Below are positions 25,548-34,106 of a stretch of 53,489 nt of DNA, in pieces; within the stretch, counting starts at the first letter, position 1, and each line of letters opens with the position of its first letter. The notes beneath the pieces are model-generated. The model made no database searches and was not told the DNA's origin. It saw only the letters and a list, made by a program, of their open reading frames with translations. Position numbers and translations under genes: made by a program. Source of the DNA: Bdellovibrionales bacterium (GTDB lineage Bacteria > Bdellovibrionota > Bacteriovoracia > Bacteriovoracales > Bacteriovoracaceae); assembly GCA_018646675.1 (NCBI GenBank), contig JABGUH010000045.1, positions 1 through 53,489 on the forward strand. The letters run 5' to 3'.

Positions 25548-26006
25548 ATGGAGGTAAAAAAATTACTACATCAGGAGTGGGGGGCCGGAGAGATCTGGAC
25601 GGGGATAGTTGCCCTGGATCATCAGGCAATTTCACCCAGTTGGAATGATCAGGCATGGAGAGAGATGGCCGATGCCAATCAGCACTATCAGCTATTCTAC
25701 TGTTCGGGAGTTGAGTTGGCAGTTGAAGGCTTCACTCTTTGGCGAAAAGTTGAGGGTGATAGTGTCGCTCACCTTTTAAAGATTGCGGTAGCTCACCCGT
25801 TACAGCGCCAAGGAAGAGGGCAATTACTGATAGGGAGCTCAATTAAACTTCTTAAGGGAGGAGCGACTAGCTGCTATCTTGAGGTGCAGCAGGATAATTT
25901 GGGGGCGATCGCCCTCTATCACAAATGTGGCTTTTCTCAGTTGCACCAGATTAGGGGATTCTACCCAGAAGGAGGCAATGCGTTAGTAATGGGGATGGAT
26001 CTTTGA
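25548..26006 (+). CDS. rimI: GNAT acetyltransferase, RimI-like
   Basis: 152 residues with the GNAT acetyl-CoA signature: LLKIAVAHPLQRQGRGQLLI carries the V-x-x-x-x-R-x-x-G-x-G/A loop (QRQGRG), and NLGAIALYHKCGFSQLHQIRGFY is the conserved RimI-type C-terminal block. RimI acetylates the N-terminus of ribosomal protein S18. Other GNATs share this architecture, so the substrate is not certain. It starts 8 bp after the exported-protein gene and probably belongs to that operon. Confidence 0.75.
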   Translation: MEVKKLLHQEWGAGEIWTGIVALDHQAISPSWNDQAWREMADANQHYQLFYCSGVELAVEGFTLWRKVEGDSVAHLLKIAVAHPLQRQGRGQLLIGSSIKLLKGGATSCYLEVQQDNLGAIALYHKCGFSQLHQIRGFYPEGGNALVMGMDL

Positions 26007-26098
26007 AATAAGGTTGATTTAGTCAAGGATATTTGATAAATAACGCATAACCTAAAACAGGTTGCTAGAAGCTCTGAATTGCTAATAAATTATTAGAC

Positions 26099-26111
26099 TT
26101 GAGGGCCTCAA
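26099..26111 (+). terminator. Short hairpin after rimI
   Basis: TTGAG-GGC-CTCAA perfect 5-bp stem with a 3-nt loop, in the 209-bp leader between rimI and rimP. It is followed by AAACTTTGTC with no proper T-run, so it may be a leader structure rather than a terminator. Confidence 0.3.
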
Positions 26112-26152
26112 AACTTTGTCTCCCGCTTAGATTTAATCGAAAGCGTTTTGCA

Positions 26153-26183
26153 GGGTGGATTTTTTAACTCCACCCTTTTTTTT
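26153..26183 (+). terminator. Intrinsic terminator just upstream of rimP
   Basis: Stem GGGTGGA (26153-26159) pairs perfectly with TCCACCC (26169-26175) around a 9-nt loop and is followed by eight T (26176-26183). It ends about 33 bp before the rimP ATG. It either terminates the rimI transcript or acts as an attenuator in the rimP-nusA leader, since no promoter is evident in the short stretch between it and rimP. Confidence 0.85.
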
Positions 26184-26215
26184 ATCTAAAGAGGTAGGGA
26201 GGCAGTAAGGAGTGT

Positions 26216-26695
26216 ATGGATTTTAGTGAAGAGCGTTCAGAGCTTGAGAGAAAATTTTATGATCTCTGTCTGAAGGTTGTTAACACTGTGGGGATAGATC
26301 TATACGACTTAGAGTTTGTTGAACGAAGTCAACTGCTCCGAATTTTTGTGATCGATCCTCAAAGTAAGAGCGCCACTCTAGACGATTGTGTAAAAGTGGA
26401 CCGGGCACTGACCCCTCATATTGAAGAAGAGGACTGGATGCCAGATACGCTTACGTTAGAAGTCTCCTCTCCTGGTATCTATCGTAATCTACGCTCTCGT
26501 CAGCATTTTGAGTTGTCGATAGGGGAGCGGGTGTCCATCATCCTCTTTCGTAAGAGTGAGGAGCTGGGACGGGAAGTGGTTGGAGTCCTGCGTGTTATCG
26601 AAGAGAACTCCTTGTTGTTGGAGTCAGATAACAAAGGGATGCTGACGATTGAGATTGAGAATATTAAAAAGGCCAAGCTGATGCCCAAGCTTTAG
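26216..26695 (+). CDS. rimP: Ribosome maturation factor RimP
   Basis: 159 residues, two-domain RimP (formerly YhbC/DUF150). The N-domain contains GIDLYDLEFVERSQLLRIFVID and LDDCVKVDRALTPHIEEED, followed by the signature TLEVSSPGIYRNLRSRQHFE. The C-terminal Sm-like barrel ends with IEIENIKKAKLMPK. It acts in 30S maturation. AAGGAG is 6 nt upstream of the ATG. It is the first gene of rimP-nusA-infB-rbfA-truB, the classic order. Confidence 0.95.
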   Translation: MDFSEERSELERKFYDLCLKVVNTVGIDLYDLEFVERSQLLRIFVIDPQSKSATLDDCVKVDRALTPHIEEEDWMPDTLTLEVSSPGIYRNLRSRQHFELSIGERVSIILFRKSEELGREVVGVLRVIEENSLLLESDNKGMLTIEIENIKKAKLMPKL

Positions 26696-26754
26696 TGTGG
26701 CCAGAGTTATAATTAGGATGAACGGACTAGAAACTTTACAAGGTAGATGAACAG

Positions 26755-28170
26755 ATGAGTTTTTCAGAGATTGGCAGAGTGATAGAAATGTTAGGCAAGG
26801 ACCGTGGTATAGATCGAGCGATCGTTATCAAGGCAATTGAACAGGCCTTTTTGGTGACCGCGAGAAAGAAATTTGGAATCCAGGGAGAGTATGAGACACG
26901 CTATAATGAAGATGATGATGATATTGAGATCTATCAGTATAAAAATGTTGTAGATGACGTTAAGGATGATGTTCTTGAGATAAATCTTATCAAGGCACGT
27001 GATCTGGATGGCGAAGCTGAGGTCGGGGATCAACTCGGAGTACGAATTGAGAATCCCAATTTTACTCGCGTTGATGTTCAAACCGCTCGGCAAATCATTT
27101 TTCAGAAAGTTAGAGATGCCGAGAGAGAGATTCTTTTTGCCGAATTTAAACACCGGGAGAAGGATCTAATTACAGGTATTGCCCGACGCTATGAACGAGG
27201 AAATATTATCGTTGATCTGGGGAAAGCGGATGCCATTCTACCAAGACGTGAAATTATTCCGGGAGAGAATTTTAAAACTGGGGATCGTATTCAAGCCTAC
27301 TTGACTGAAGTTGTGATGACTAACCGTGGGCCGGAAATACGTCTTTCTCGTACCTCTCCGCTATTTATGCTTAAACTATTTGAGGTAGAGGTACCGGAGA
27401 TCGCTGATGGCACAATTGAGGTTAAGTCGATTGCTCGTGAGCCTGGACAGCGAGCTAAAATTGCCGTTCGAACCAATGATAAGGATATTGACCCCGTCGG
27501 TGCTTGTGTCGGCATGAAGGGAAGCCGTGTTCAAAATATTGTCAATGAATTGCAAGGTGAAAAAATTGATATTGTTCGCTGGTCAGATGATTTAGAGACA
27601 TTCTCTCGGGCCGCTTTGGCGCCAGCAGAGATTACTAGCATTATGTATGATCATGAAGAGCACTCGATGGATATCATTGTGGAAGAGGATCAGTTAGCGT
27701 TAGCGATTGGTCGGCGTGGTCAGAATGTTCGTCTTTGCTCCATGTTAACCAGCTATAAAGTTGATATTATTTCTAAAACCAAACTACAAGAGAAGATCAA
27801 TATGTCTGTTCAGAACTTGTTACAGGTGGAAGGAATCAATGATGCTCGTGCTCAGCTTTTTGTGCAGTCTGGAGTGATGGCGATTGGTGATCTAAGTGTT
27901 CTTGCAGTAGAAGAAGTTGCCAACATGTTGAGTGTTGGTAGTGATGAGGCAGAGGTACTTATTAATAATACCAAAGCAGCGATTGAGCAGGGTGAGATTG
28001 TACTTATGCCAGAAGATAGTGAAGATTTTATCTCTGCATCTGCCGTACCTGCGTATGTTGGAATATTACAAAAAGGTGAGAGTGAAGATGGAGAGTCGGC
28101 TTCAGGGGATAAGTTCTCTGATGCTGAGAGACGTTTGCGTGAGGAGTTAGCGGCCCTCAAGTTGAAGTAA
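26755..28170 (+). CDS. nusA: Transcription termination/antitermination factor NusA
   Basis: 471 residues. The N-terminal RNA-polymerase-binding domain (about 1-125) leads into an S1 domain (TGIARRYERGNIIVDLGKADAILPRREIIPGE) and two KH domains (VGACVGMKGSRVQNIVNELQGEKID and LALAIGRRGQNVRL). A C-terminal region contains a helix-hairpin-helix-like segment (LQVEGINDARAQLFVQSGVMAIGDL) and an acidic tail. NusA modulates pausing, Rho-independent termination and rrn antitermination; in enterobacteria it regulates its own operon, which fits the hairpin in the leader upstream of rimP. Confidence 0.97.
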   Translation: MSFSEIGRVIEMLGKDRGIDRAIVIKAIEQAFLVTARKKFGIQGEYETRYNEDDDDIEIYQYKNVVDDVKDDVLEINLIKARDLDGEAEVGDQLGVRIENPNFTRVDVQTARQIIFQKVRDAEREILFAEFKHREKDLITGIARRYERGNIIVDLGKADAILPRREIIPGENFKTGDRIQAYLTEVVMTNRGPEIRLSRTSPLFMLKLFEVEVPEIADGTIEVKSIAREPGQRAKIAVRTNDKDIDPVGACVGMKGSRVQNIVNELQGEKIDIVRWSDDLETFSRAALAPAEITSIMYDHEEHSMDIIVEEDQLALAIGRRGQNVRLCSMLTSYKVDIISKTKLQEKINMSVQNLLQVEGINDARAQLFVQSGVMAIGDLSVLAVEEVANMLSVGSDEAEVLINNTKAAIEQGEIVLMPEDSEDFISASAVPAYVGILQKGESEDGESASGDKFSDAERRLREELAALKLK

Positions 28171-28243
28171 CGTTTTTATTTCTACTATTATTAACGGAGA
28201 GTGGCAGCAAAATTTGATTTAACTGTTGTGTGGAGTTTAAGGT

Positions 28244-31129
28244 ATGCCTAAAAAGATTTTTGAGTTGGCGCAAGAGCTAGGTTTGAAACCATTAGAGTTG
28301 GTTGAAGAGCTAAAAGCAAATGGATTTATCGTGAGAAATCACATGTCGGTATTGGAAGATGCCGATGTGGAGCGAGCTCTTGAGTTGCGTGCTAAAAAGC
28401 AGGAAGAGGAAGCGGCGGCAAAAGGTACCAAGAAAAAAGCTAAAGCCAAAAAGCGAGTGGCCAAAAAGAGTAAAGCGGCAGACTCAAAACCGACGAAGAA
28501 GACGGCCAAAAAATCCACAAAAAAAGCGAGTAAAGAGGAGACTGATGCCCTGGCCGCAAAGAGCGGTGAGGATGCTCCGAAAACAGTTAAAAAGAAGCTG
28601 ATCATTAGAAGAAAGAGCGCCACCTTAAAATCTCAAAAAGATGATGCAGAGTTGAATGAGGGAGTTACACCTGAAGTAGTGGAGACAGCTCCTGGGTCTG
28701 AGTCAGCTACTATCTCCCCTGATGTTGATTTGCTGGAGGGAGAGGCAATAGAGGAAGTAAGTTCTGATGGGGAGGAGAGTATAAGTATCCCTCTCTCAGC
28801 AGATGATAGCGCCGCCAGTAGTGCTGGTTTGCGAGTTGTTGTCAAGCCTCCCGTTACGGAGAGTGATGGAGCAGATGTAGCTGTTGCAGACGAAAGTGAA
28901 AACAAAAAAGTGCCGGAAGAGGGTATTTTTCGTGAGCCTGTTCATAAGTTTACTCCTATCTATACACCTCCAAAAGAGGAGAAAAAAGAGGGGGCGGCAA
29001 CTACTTCTGAAGATAAGGATGACCGTAAACCAGCGGTAGAGGGAGATACCTCAAAACGTAAGTTGGGTGATTTGGCCGCTATTATGTCCGGTAAAGCCAG
29101 AAATTTTAATCGTTCTAGGGAGATTACTGAGCAGCGAGCAAGTAGTGAGTTAAAGAGTCTTGCCACCCTAAATACACTAGGCCGTCCACTCTATTCCAGC
29201 GTTAAAAAGAAACGCATCTATTCGGGGCCTAGCGGAGAGACAAATATTACCGAGGTTAAAGCGTCCAAGCGTCTGGTCAGGATTCATAAGGCTTGTATGG
29301 TCAAGGACCTCGCAGACAAGCTAAGTGTAAAATTTGATGATCTGTCAGATACTGTTTTGGATCTTAACCTGCTGGTTAAGCCGGAAGATTATGTTGGGGT
29401 TATTCTGGCGCAAAAAATTGCAGATATATATGACTATCGAGTGGAAGATCGTGCCTTTAATGAGAATGAGGTGATTGAGCAGCAGCCTCTCAGTGAAGAG
29501 GTTGTTAGTAAGTTCCCTCTCAGAGATCCGATTATTACGATAATGGGACACGTTGATCATGGTAAAACTACACTGCTGGACTATATTCGTAAGGAGAAGG
29601 TCGCTCAAGGTGAGGCGGGAGGAATTACCCAGCATATTGGTGCCTACTCAGTTAAAGTTGGGAAGAAAAACCTATCCTTTATTGATACCCCTGGCCATGC
29701 AGCATTTGCCTCTATGCGACAGCGCGGAGCCGATGTAACTGATATTGTGGTCTTGGTTGTCGCCGCAGATGATGGAGTTATGCCTCAGACCAAAGAGTCC
29801 GTTCGCTTCTGTCAGAACTCAGAAGCTCCAATTATTGTTGCTATCAATAAGATGGATAAAGAGGGTGTCAATCCAGATCGCATAAAGCAGGAGTTAGTAG
29901 AGTTAGAGATCACTCCTGAGGAGTGGGGTGGAGATACTCAATTTATTCCGATATCAGCGCTACAAGGTGACGGTGTTGATAATCTCTTAGAAGCAATAGC
30001 GCTCCAAGCTGAGATGATGGATCTTAGAGCTGATCCGAGCGGGCGTGCCCAAGGGGTTGTGATTGAATCTAATGTTGAGCAGGGACGAGGACCTGTCGCC
30101 ACTGTGCTTGTTAACAGTGGAACTTTGACCAAAGGTGATAGTGTTGTTGTTGGTGAGACCTATGGGAGAGCTCGTAGCTTGATGGATCATCTGGGAAATC
30201 AGTTGAAATCAGCTGGCCCTGCGGTTCCCGTTCAGGTCTTAGGTTTAAACGGCGTATCTCGACCTGGTGATTTACTAAATGCAGTAAAAAGTGAGAGAGA
30301 GGCCAAGAAAGTAGCTGCCAATCGACTGCAGGAGCGTAAGGAGCTGGATAGTGGTACCTCTGCTGCTGAGAGCAAGAAACTCTCTCTTGAGGATTTCTTC
30401 GCTGCTCATCAAGGTGAATCTGATGATGCTAAAGATCTGAAGTTATTGGTTCGAGCAGATGTACAGGGATCCTATGAGGCGATCAAAAATTCGCTGGAGT
30501 CACTAAGTAATCGTGAAGTTAAGGTTTCAGTGATCTCAGGAGGTGTGGGACCAATCACTGATAGTGATGTTATGTTGGCCTCTTCGGCTGGTGGCTTTAT
30601 CATTGGATTTAATATGCGGCCAATGTCTACCGCTCGTCGGATGGCAGAAGAGAAGGGAGTAGACATAAAGAACTACTCCGTCATCTATGAGTTAATTAAT
30701 GATATCAAGCTAGCAATGGAAGGGTTACTTGAGCCTGATACGGTTGAGAAATTTATCGGTCGAGCGGAAGTTCGTGAAACCTTTGTTGTGCCGAAGGTTG
30801 GTACTATTGCGGGTTGTGCTGTTACTGATAATAAAATTTTAAGAGGATGTAATATTCGATTGTTAAGAAATGGTAAGATATTATTCGATGGTAAGTTAGC
30901 ATCTCTCAAACGGTTTAAGGATGATGTTAAGGAAGTACAAAGTGGATATGAGTGTGGAATGTCCTTGGAAAACTACAATGATGTCAAAGTAGATGACATC
31001 TTCGAGGCATATATCTTAGAGGAGACCAAGAGAACCTTGGAACAAGTCGAAAAAGAGGAGCGAGAGCAGGCTTCTGCTGCTCAAGCCGCGACTGAAGAGG
31101 GGAACTCCTCCTCAGAGCTCTCCACTTGA
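28244..31129 (+). CDS. infB: Translation initiation factor IF-2
   Basis: 961 residues. An N-terminal IF2N domain ([26 protein letters not shown]) is followed by a long disordered linker, first Lys/Ala-rich (about residues 60-120, [17 protein letters not shown] type), then acidic. The GTPase core has G1 [13 protein letters not shown]2 in [13 protein letters not shown]3 DTPGHAAF and G4 NKMDKEG. Domains II to IV complete the factor, with the fMet-tRNA-binding C2 domain near the end. It delivers initiator tRNA to the 30S subunit. Confidence 0.98.
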   Translation: MPKKIFELAQELGLKPLELVEELKANGFIVRNHMSVLEDADVERALELRAKKQEEEAAAKGTKKKAKAKKRVAKKSKAADSKPTKKTAKKSTKKASKEETDALAAKSGEDAPKTVKKKLIIRRKSATLKSQKDDAELNEGVTPEVVETAPGSESATISPDVDLLEGEAIEEVSSDGEESISIPLSADDSAASSAGLRVVVKPPVTESDGADVAVADESENKKVPEEGIFREPVHKFTPIYTPPKEEKKEGAATTSEDKDDRKPAVEGDTSKRKLGDLAAIMSGKARNFNRSREITEQRASSELKSLATLNTLGRPLYSSVKKKRIYSGPSGETNITEVKASKRLVRIHKACMVKDLADKLSVKFDDLSDTVLDLNLLVKPEDYVGVILAQKIADIYDYRVEDRAFNENEVIEQQPLSEEVVSKFPLRDPIITIMGHVDHGKTTLLDYIRKEKVAQGEAGGITQHIGAYSVKVGKKNLSFIDTPGHAAFASMRQRGADVTDIVVLVVAADDGVMPQTKESVRFCQNSEAPIIVAINKMDKEGVNPDRIKQELVELEITPEEWGGDTQFIPISALQGDGVDNLLEAIALQAEMMDLRADPSGRAQGVVIESNVEQGRGPVATVLVNSGTLTKGDSVVVGETYGRARSLMDHLGNQLKSAGPAVPVQVLGLNGVSRPGDLLNAVKSEREAKKVAANRLQERKELDSGTSAAESKKLSLEDFFAAHQGESDDAKDLKLLVRADVQGSYEAIKNSLESLSNREVKVSVISGGVGPITDSDVMLASSAGGFIIGFNMRPMSTARRMAEEKGVDIKNYSVIYELINDIKLAMEGLLEPDTVEKFIGRAEVRETFVVPKVGTIAGCAVTDNKILRGCNIRLLRNGKILFDGKLASLKRFKDDVKEVQSGYECGMSLENYNDVKVDDIFEAYILEETKRTLEQVEKEEREQASAAQAATEEGNSSSELST

Positions 31130-31168
31130 GATATTTAATAGCGATTTTCCATTAAGTGAGCAATTATT

Positions 31169-31507
31169 ATGGCAAGAGTAAAGACATTTAAAAGAGAGCG
31201 TTTCACCGAGCGAGTTTTAAGCGAGGTAAACTCAATTTTTCGCACTCAGCTCTCCGACCCACGTCTGCGATTAGTTAGTGCAACCAGGGTGGAGCTATCA
31301 TCTGACTATAGTCGGGCAGAGATCTATCTGGATAGCTATGATGCTGAGATAAAAGAGCAAGCTAAAGAGGCAGCAGCACGTATCGCTGGCAAGGTTCGGA
31401 CTGGTTTGGCCCGAGTACTGGGAGTTCGACATGTACCCGAGATTAAGTTCTTTGTTGATACTCAGTATGAAGCAGAAAAAAATATTGAGCAGCTACTAGA
31501 CTCTTAA
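31169..31507 (+). CDS. rbfA: 30S ribosome-binding factor A
   Basis: 112 residues, single KH-like domain. The N-terminal RFTERVLSEVNSIFRTQLSDPRLRLVSATRVELSSDYSRAEIYLD and the C-terminal RVRHVPEIKFFVD-type block match RbfA. It helps 16S 5'-end processing and cold adaptation. It is 39 bp after infB in the conserved cluster. Confidence 0.95.
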   Translation: MARVKTFKRERFTERVLSEVNSIFRTQLSDPRLRLVSATRVELSSDYSRAEIYLDSYDAEIKEQAKEAAARIAGKVRTGLARVLGVRHVPEIKFFVDTQYEAEKNIEQLLDS

Positions 31508-31535
31508 GGCGCGTTGCCTTTAGCTATTGCTCTAG

Positions 31536-32519
31536 ATGACCTATCCCCCGACTATTTTCAACCTGTTTAAACCTGCTGGCATAACTTCATATGATGTCAT
31601 TCGCCAATTGAAGAGAAATCTTCCCCCTGGTTTTGGAAAGATCGGCCATATGGGGACATTGGATCCATTTGCTTCAGGTATCTTGCTAGTGGCCGTCGGA
31701 GGGGCGACTAGAATAAATGATTATGTTCACCGCTTTCTTCCGAAAACATACTTGGCAGTTGGAAAGCTGGGAGTTTGGACCGAGACTGGTGATCTCACCG
31801 TGCCGATTCAGCAGCATGACGAATCGGAATACTTAGCGAGCAAAATAGCATCTTTTTCTCCCGACTTTATCCAAGAGCAGCTCCAAAATAGTTTTACTGG
31901 AGAGTACCTACAGGCGCCACCGATCTATTCAGCGGCAAAATTTCAGGGAAAACCATTGCATCAATGGAAGCGGGAAGATGGGATCGAGATTAAAAAAGAG
32001 CCTGTTAGTAGAACAATTCATAGCATTGAAGTTGTGCGCTACTCCTTTCCATTTATCTCTCTTCGCGTGACGGTTAGTTCAGGTACTTATATCAGAACAC
32101 TATTTGAAGATGTCGCTAACTGTCTAGGAACAATTGGCTCTTTAAGTGCTTTATTACGAGCGGAGATTGGAGGATTGAGGGTTTCCAATGCCCTTCATTC
32201 CGGTCGGTGGCCGATCCGGGGTGAGGAGTATCAGCCTCCTTTCTATCAGCAGTTTGGTCATCGGGTAGATCAACTTCTTCCCCTGAATAAATTGGTGTTA
32301 CAAAACTCAGAAATGGTCAAATTTCGTAATGGTAACCCTGTTATTCCATCTGCTGATCTGATGGTAATAGATTCTAATCTTGATCAGCAGCAGGTAGCTG
32401 GTTTGGCTTGGGTCTACTCCGACTCACAAGGTTTACAGCAGGAAAATTGTGGCCCAATTGGACTGGGAGAGGTGGAATCTGGCCAGAAGAGTCTCCGACC
32501 ACTAATTAATTTTGCATAA
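31536..32519 (+). CDS. truB: tRNA pseudouridine-55 synthase
   Basis: 327 residues. The N-terminal FNLFKPAGITSYDVIRQLK matches TruB's KP.G.TS block, and the catalytic Asp is in GHMGTLDPFASGILLVAVGGATR. The region YLQAPPIYSAAKFQGKPLHQWKREDG is the PP.YSA.K.G..Y.lAR motif, slightly divergent, and SSGTYIRTLFEDVA is the next signature. It makes pseudouridine 55 in the T loop of tRNAs. A C-terminal extension of about 90 residues resembles a PUA-like tail. Last gene of the rimP-truB operon. Confidence 0.95.
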   Translation: MTYPPTIFNLFKPAGITSYDVIRQLKRNLPPGFGKIGHMGTLDPFASGILLVAVGGATRINDYVHRFLPKTYLAVGKLGVWTETGDLTVPIQQHDESEYLASKIASFSPDFIQEQLQNSFTGEYLQAPPIYSAAKFQGKPLHQWKREDGIEIKKEPVSRTIHSIEVVRYSFPFISLRVTVSSGTYIRTLFEDVANCLGTIGSLSALLRAEIGGLRVSNALHSGRWPIRGEEYQPPFYQQFGHRVDQLLPLNKLVLQNSEMVKFRNGNPVIPSADLMVIDSNLDQQQVAGLAWVYSDSQGLQQENCGPIGLGEVESGQKSLRPLINFA

Positions 32520-32546
32520 TTTTTAGATATATCCTAGAATTGTCAT

Positions 32547-33701
32547 ATGAAACTGTTGCTTTCGTCTTTTTTTCTTATATTACTATTTTCTCTCTCCACT
32601 TTTGCTGTTGAAACCAAGAATCAAGATAGAACCTTTGATGCAAACTACTCTTATGCCTCTAGGTTAATTACCGTTGAAATATCTGAACCTCTTTCCCTAT
32701 TGGAAATTGCAACTCACTTCAAGGGACAAAATGATAAGATCTCCTTGCCTATAGATCAATATGCCGAAGAGATTCGTCGGTTGAACCATTTAGGAGTGGG
32801 AGCATTTAAGCTTAAAAAAGGAACTCTGCTTTTTATTCCATATCCAAAGCCTGACCGACCGAGATCAGTAGCATTGGACTCTGCAGTAATTGAGGAGAGT
32901 GAATTGGCCGTTAAAATACAGCCAGATTTACTACCCTACGATAGCGTCATCCACTCCCAGCGGCCATTAGGTTCAACATCTCCCAAGCGGATGAGAGGGG
33001 GAGAAAATTCAGTAAATCCAGATAGCAGGTGGTCCGTATTCTATCGAATAGCCTATTTTGCTGCCAATGATGTAACGGTGGGAGAGCAGACAACCACTGT
33101 TAACTCCAAGTCGATACTTGGAGGAGGGGCAACTTTTTCAGTTTGGAATCATAGTGCGGCCCTACCATTCCGCTATGATCTGGTAGGAGAGTATGGTTTA
33201 TATAGTGACTATGAGGGGCAGGTCATTCCATCCTATATCGGAGCAGACTTCCGTTTGGCACTGATCAATCCTCACTTACAGACTTATTTTTGGGTGCCAT
33301 TTAATCGTGATTATCAGTTTCGGACAAATCTTGCGGTCAAGCCGATTGCTAGGTTGGGATATAGTAGCAGTAGTTCGATGAATACACTACCCAACAGCTC
33401 CAACCGCCTGCGTGAGATCGGTGCCACCTGGGTGGGAGTTGGAGCAGAGTTGGAGTTGCACTTTTATAATTTTAAGTTGATTAATTCCATTATTTACTCC
33501 AGAGCACTGCTTGTCCTCCACTCGATTGGCGGAGTTGATGACAACAGTTCGCTTGTAGGAAGTGAGATGGCGTTTTCAGCCGAATTTCGTTATCGCTCAC
33601 ACTATTTTTGGCGGATCAATCTTAAGCTGATTACTTTTGCTAATTCAGCAGACAGTATTGATGATACAAAGGTTAACTCGGCTTTCGGTATTTACTTCTA
33701 A
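32547..33701 (+). CDS. Exported LysM-like/outer-membrane barrel-like protein
   Basis: Signal peptide (residues 1-20), then a LysM-like segment at residues about 35-95 (VEISEPLSLLEIATHFKG...LPIDQYAEEIRRLNHLG...LKKGTLLFIPYPKP). A linker leads to a C-terminal 200 residues of alternating hydrophobic/aromatic strands typical of a small transmembrane beta barrel (SVFYRIAYFAANDVTVGE..., ending SAFGIYF, an aromatic terminus). I infer an outer-membrane protein anchored to peptidoglycan. The family was not recognised. It lies 28 bp after truB and may be read from the same transcript. Confidence 0.55.
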   Translation: MKLLLSSFFLILLFSLSTFAVETKNQDRTFDANYSYASRLITVEISEPLSLLEIATHFKGQNDKISLPIDQYAEEIRRLNHLGVGAFKLKKGTLLFIPYPKPDRPRSVALDSAVIEESELAVKIQPDLLPYDSVIHSQRPLGSTSPKRMRGGENSVNPDSRWSVFYRIAYFAANDVTVGEQTTTVNSKSILGGGATFSVWNHSAALPFRYDLVGEYGLYSDYEGQVIPSYIGADFRLALINPHLQTYFWVPFNRDYQFRTNLAVKPIARLGYSSSSSMNTLPNSSNRLREIGATWVGVGAELELHFYNFKLINSIIYSRALLVLHSIGGVDDNSSLVGSEMAFSAEFRYRSHYFWRINLKLITFANSADSIDDTKVNSAFGIYF

Positions 33702-33716
33702 CCGGATCGGTCTATC

Positions 33717-34106
33717 TTAAGAGATAATTAGTAAGGTAATTGATCGACTGGCCCAAACCGCTGTGATTCCCAGTACTAGGTTCAAAGATACGCTGATCAT
33801 CATACTGACAAATTCACCACTGCTGATTAAATTGTATGACTCTAGGCCAAAGGCACTGAAGGTTGTGTAGCTTCCCAGAAAACCGACTACACCGAACATC
33901 AAAATCTCTCGCTGGAGCTGATGCTGCTGCTCTATAATAGTCATAGCGACACCAATTAGTAGACACCCCAATAGGTTAACAGTCATGGTGGCCGCATAAG
34001 AAGGGAGTGCGGGAAGAGATCTTGCTCCGAGGTAGGTTAGATAGCGAGCGACCGCTCCGGTCGCCCCCCCCAAGGCAATTAGTAGGATGGTTGGTAGAGC
34101 ACTCAT
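33717..34106 (-). CDS. crcB: Fluoride ion channel CrcB/FluC
   Basis: 129 residues with four hydrophobic helices. Conserved elements are GGATGAVARYL in TM1, TVNLLGCLLIG (key Asn) in TM2 and GFLGSYTTFSAFGLE in TM3, which carries the Phe residues and the central Na+ site. It exports fluoride as a dual-topology dimer. Its ATG abuts the dsbD stop with no gap, so it is co-transcribed with dsbD. No fluoride-riboswitch-like sequence was seen upstream of dsbD. Confidence 0.93.
   Translation of the reverse strand: MSALPTILLIALGGATGAVARYLTYLGARSLPALPSYAATMTVNLLGCLLIGVAMTIIEQQHQLQREILMFGVVGFLGSYTTFSAFGLESYNLISSGEFVSMMISVSLNLVLGITAVWASRSITLLIIS

Noticed and set aside
28339..28623. Minus-strand hydrophobic ORF inside infB
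   Set aside because: Shadow of the Lys/Ala-rich linker of IF-2; no ribosome binding site and no family match.
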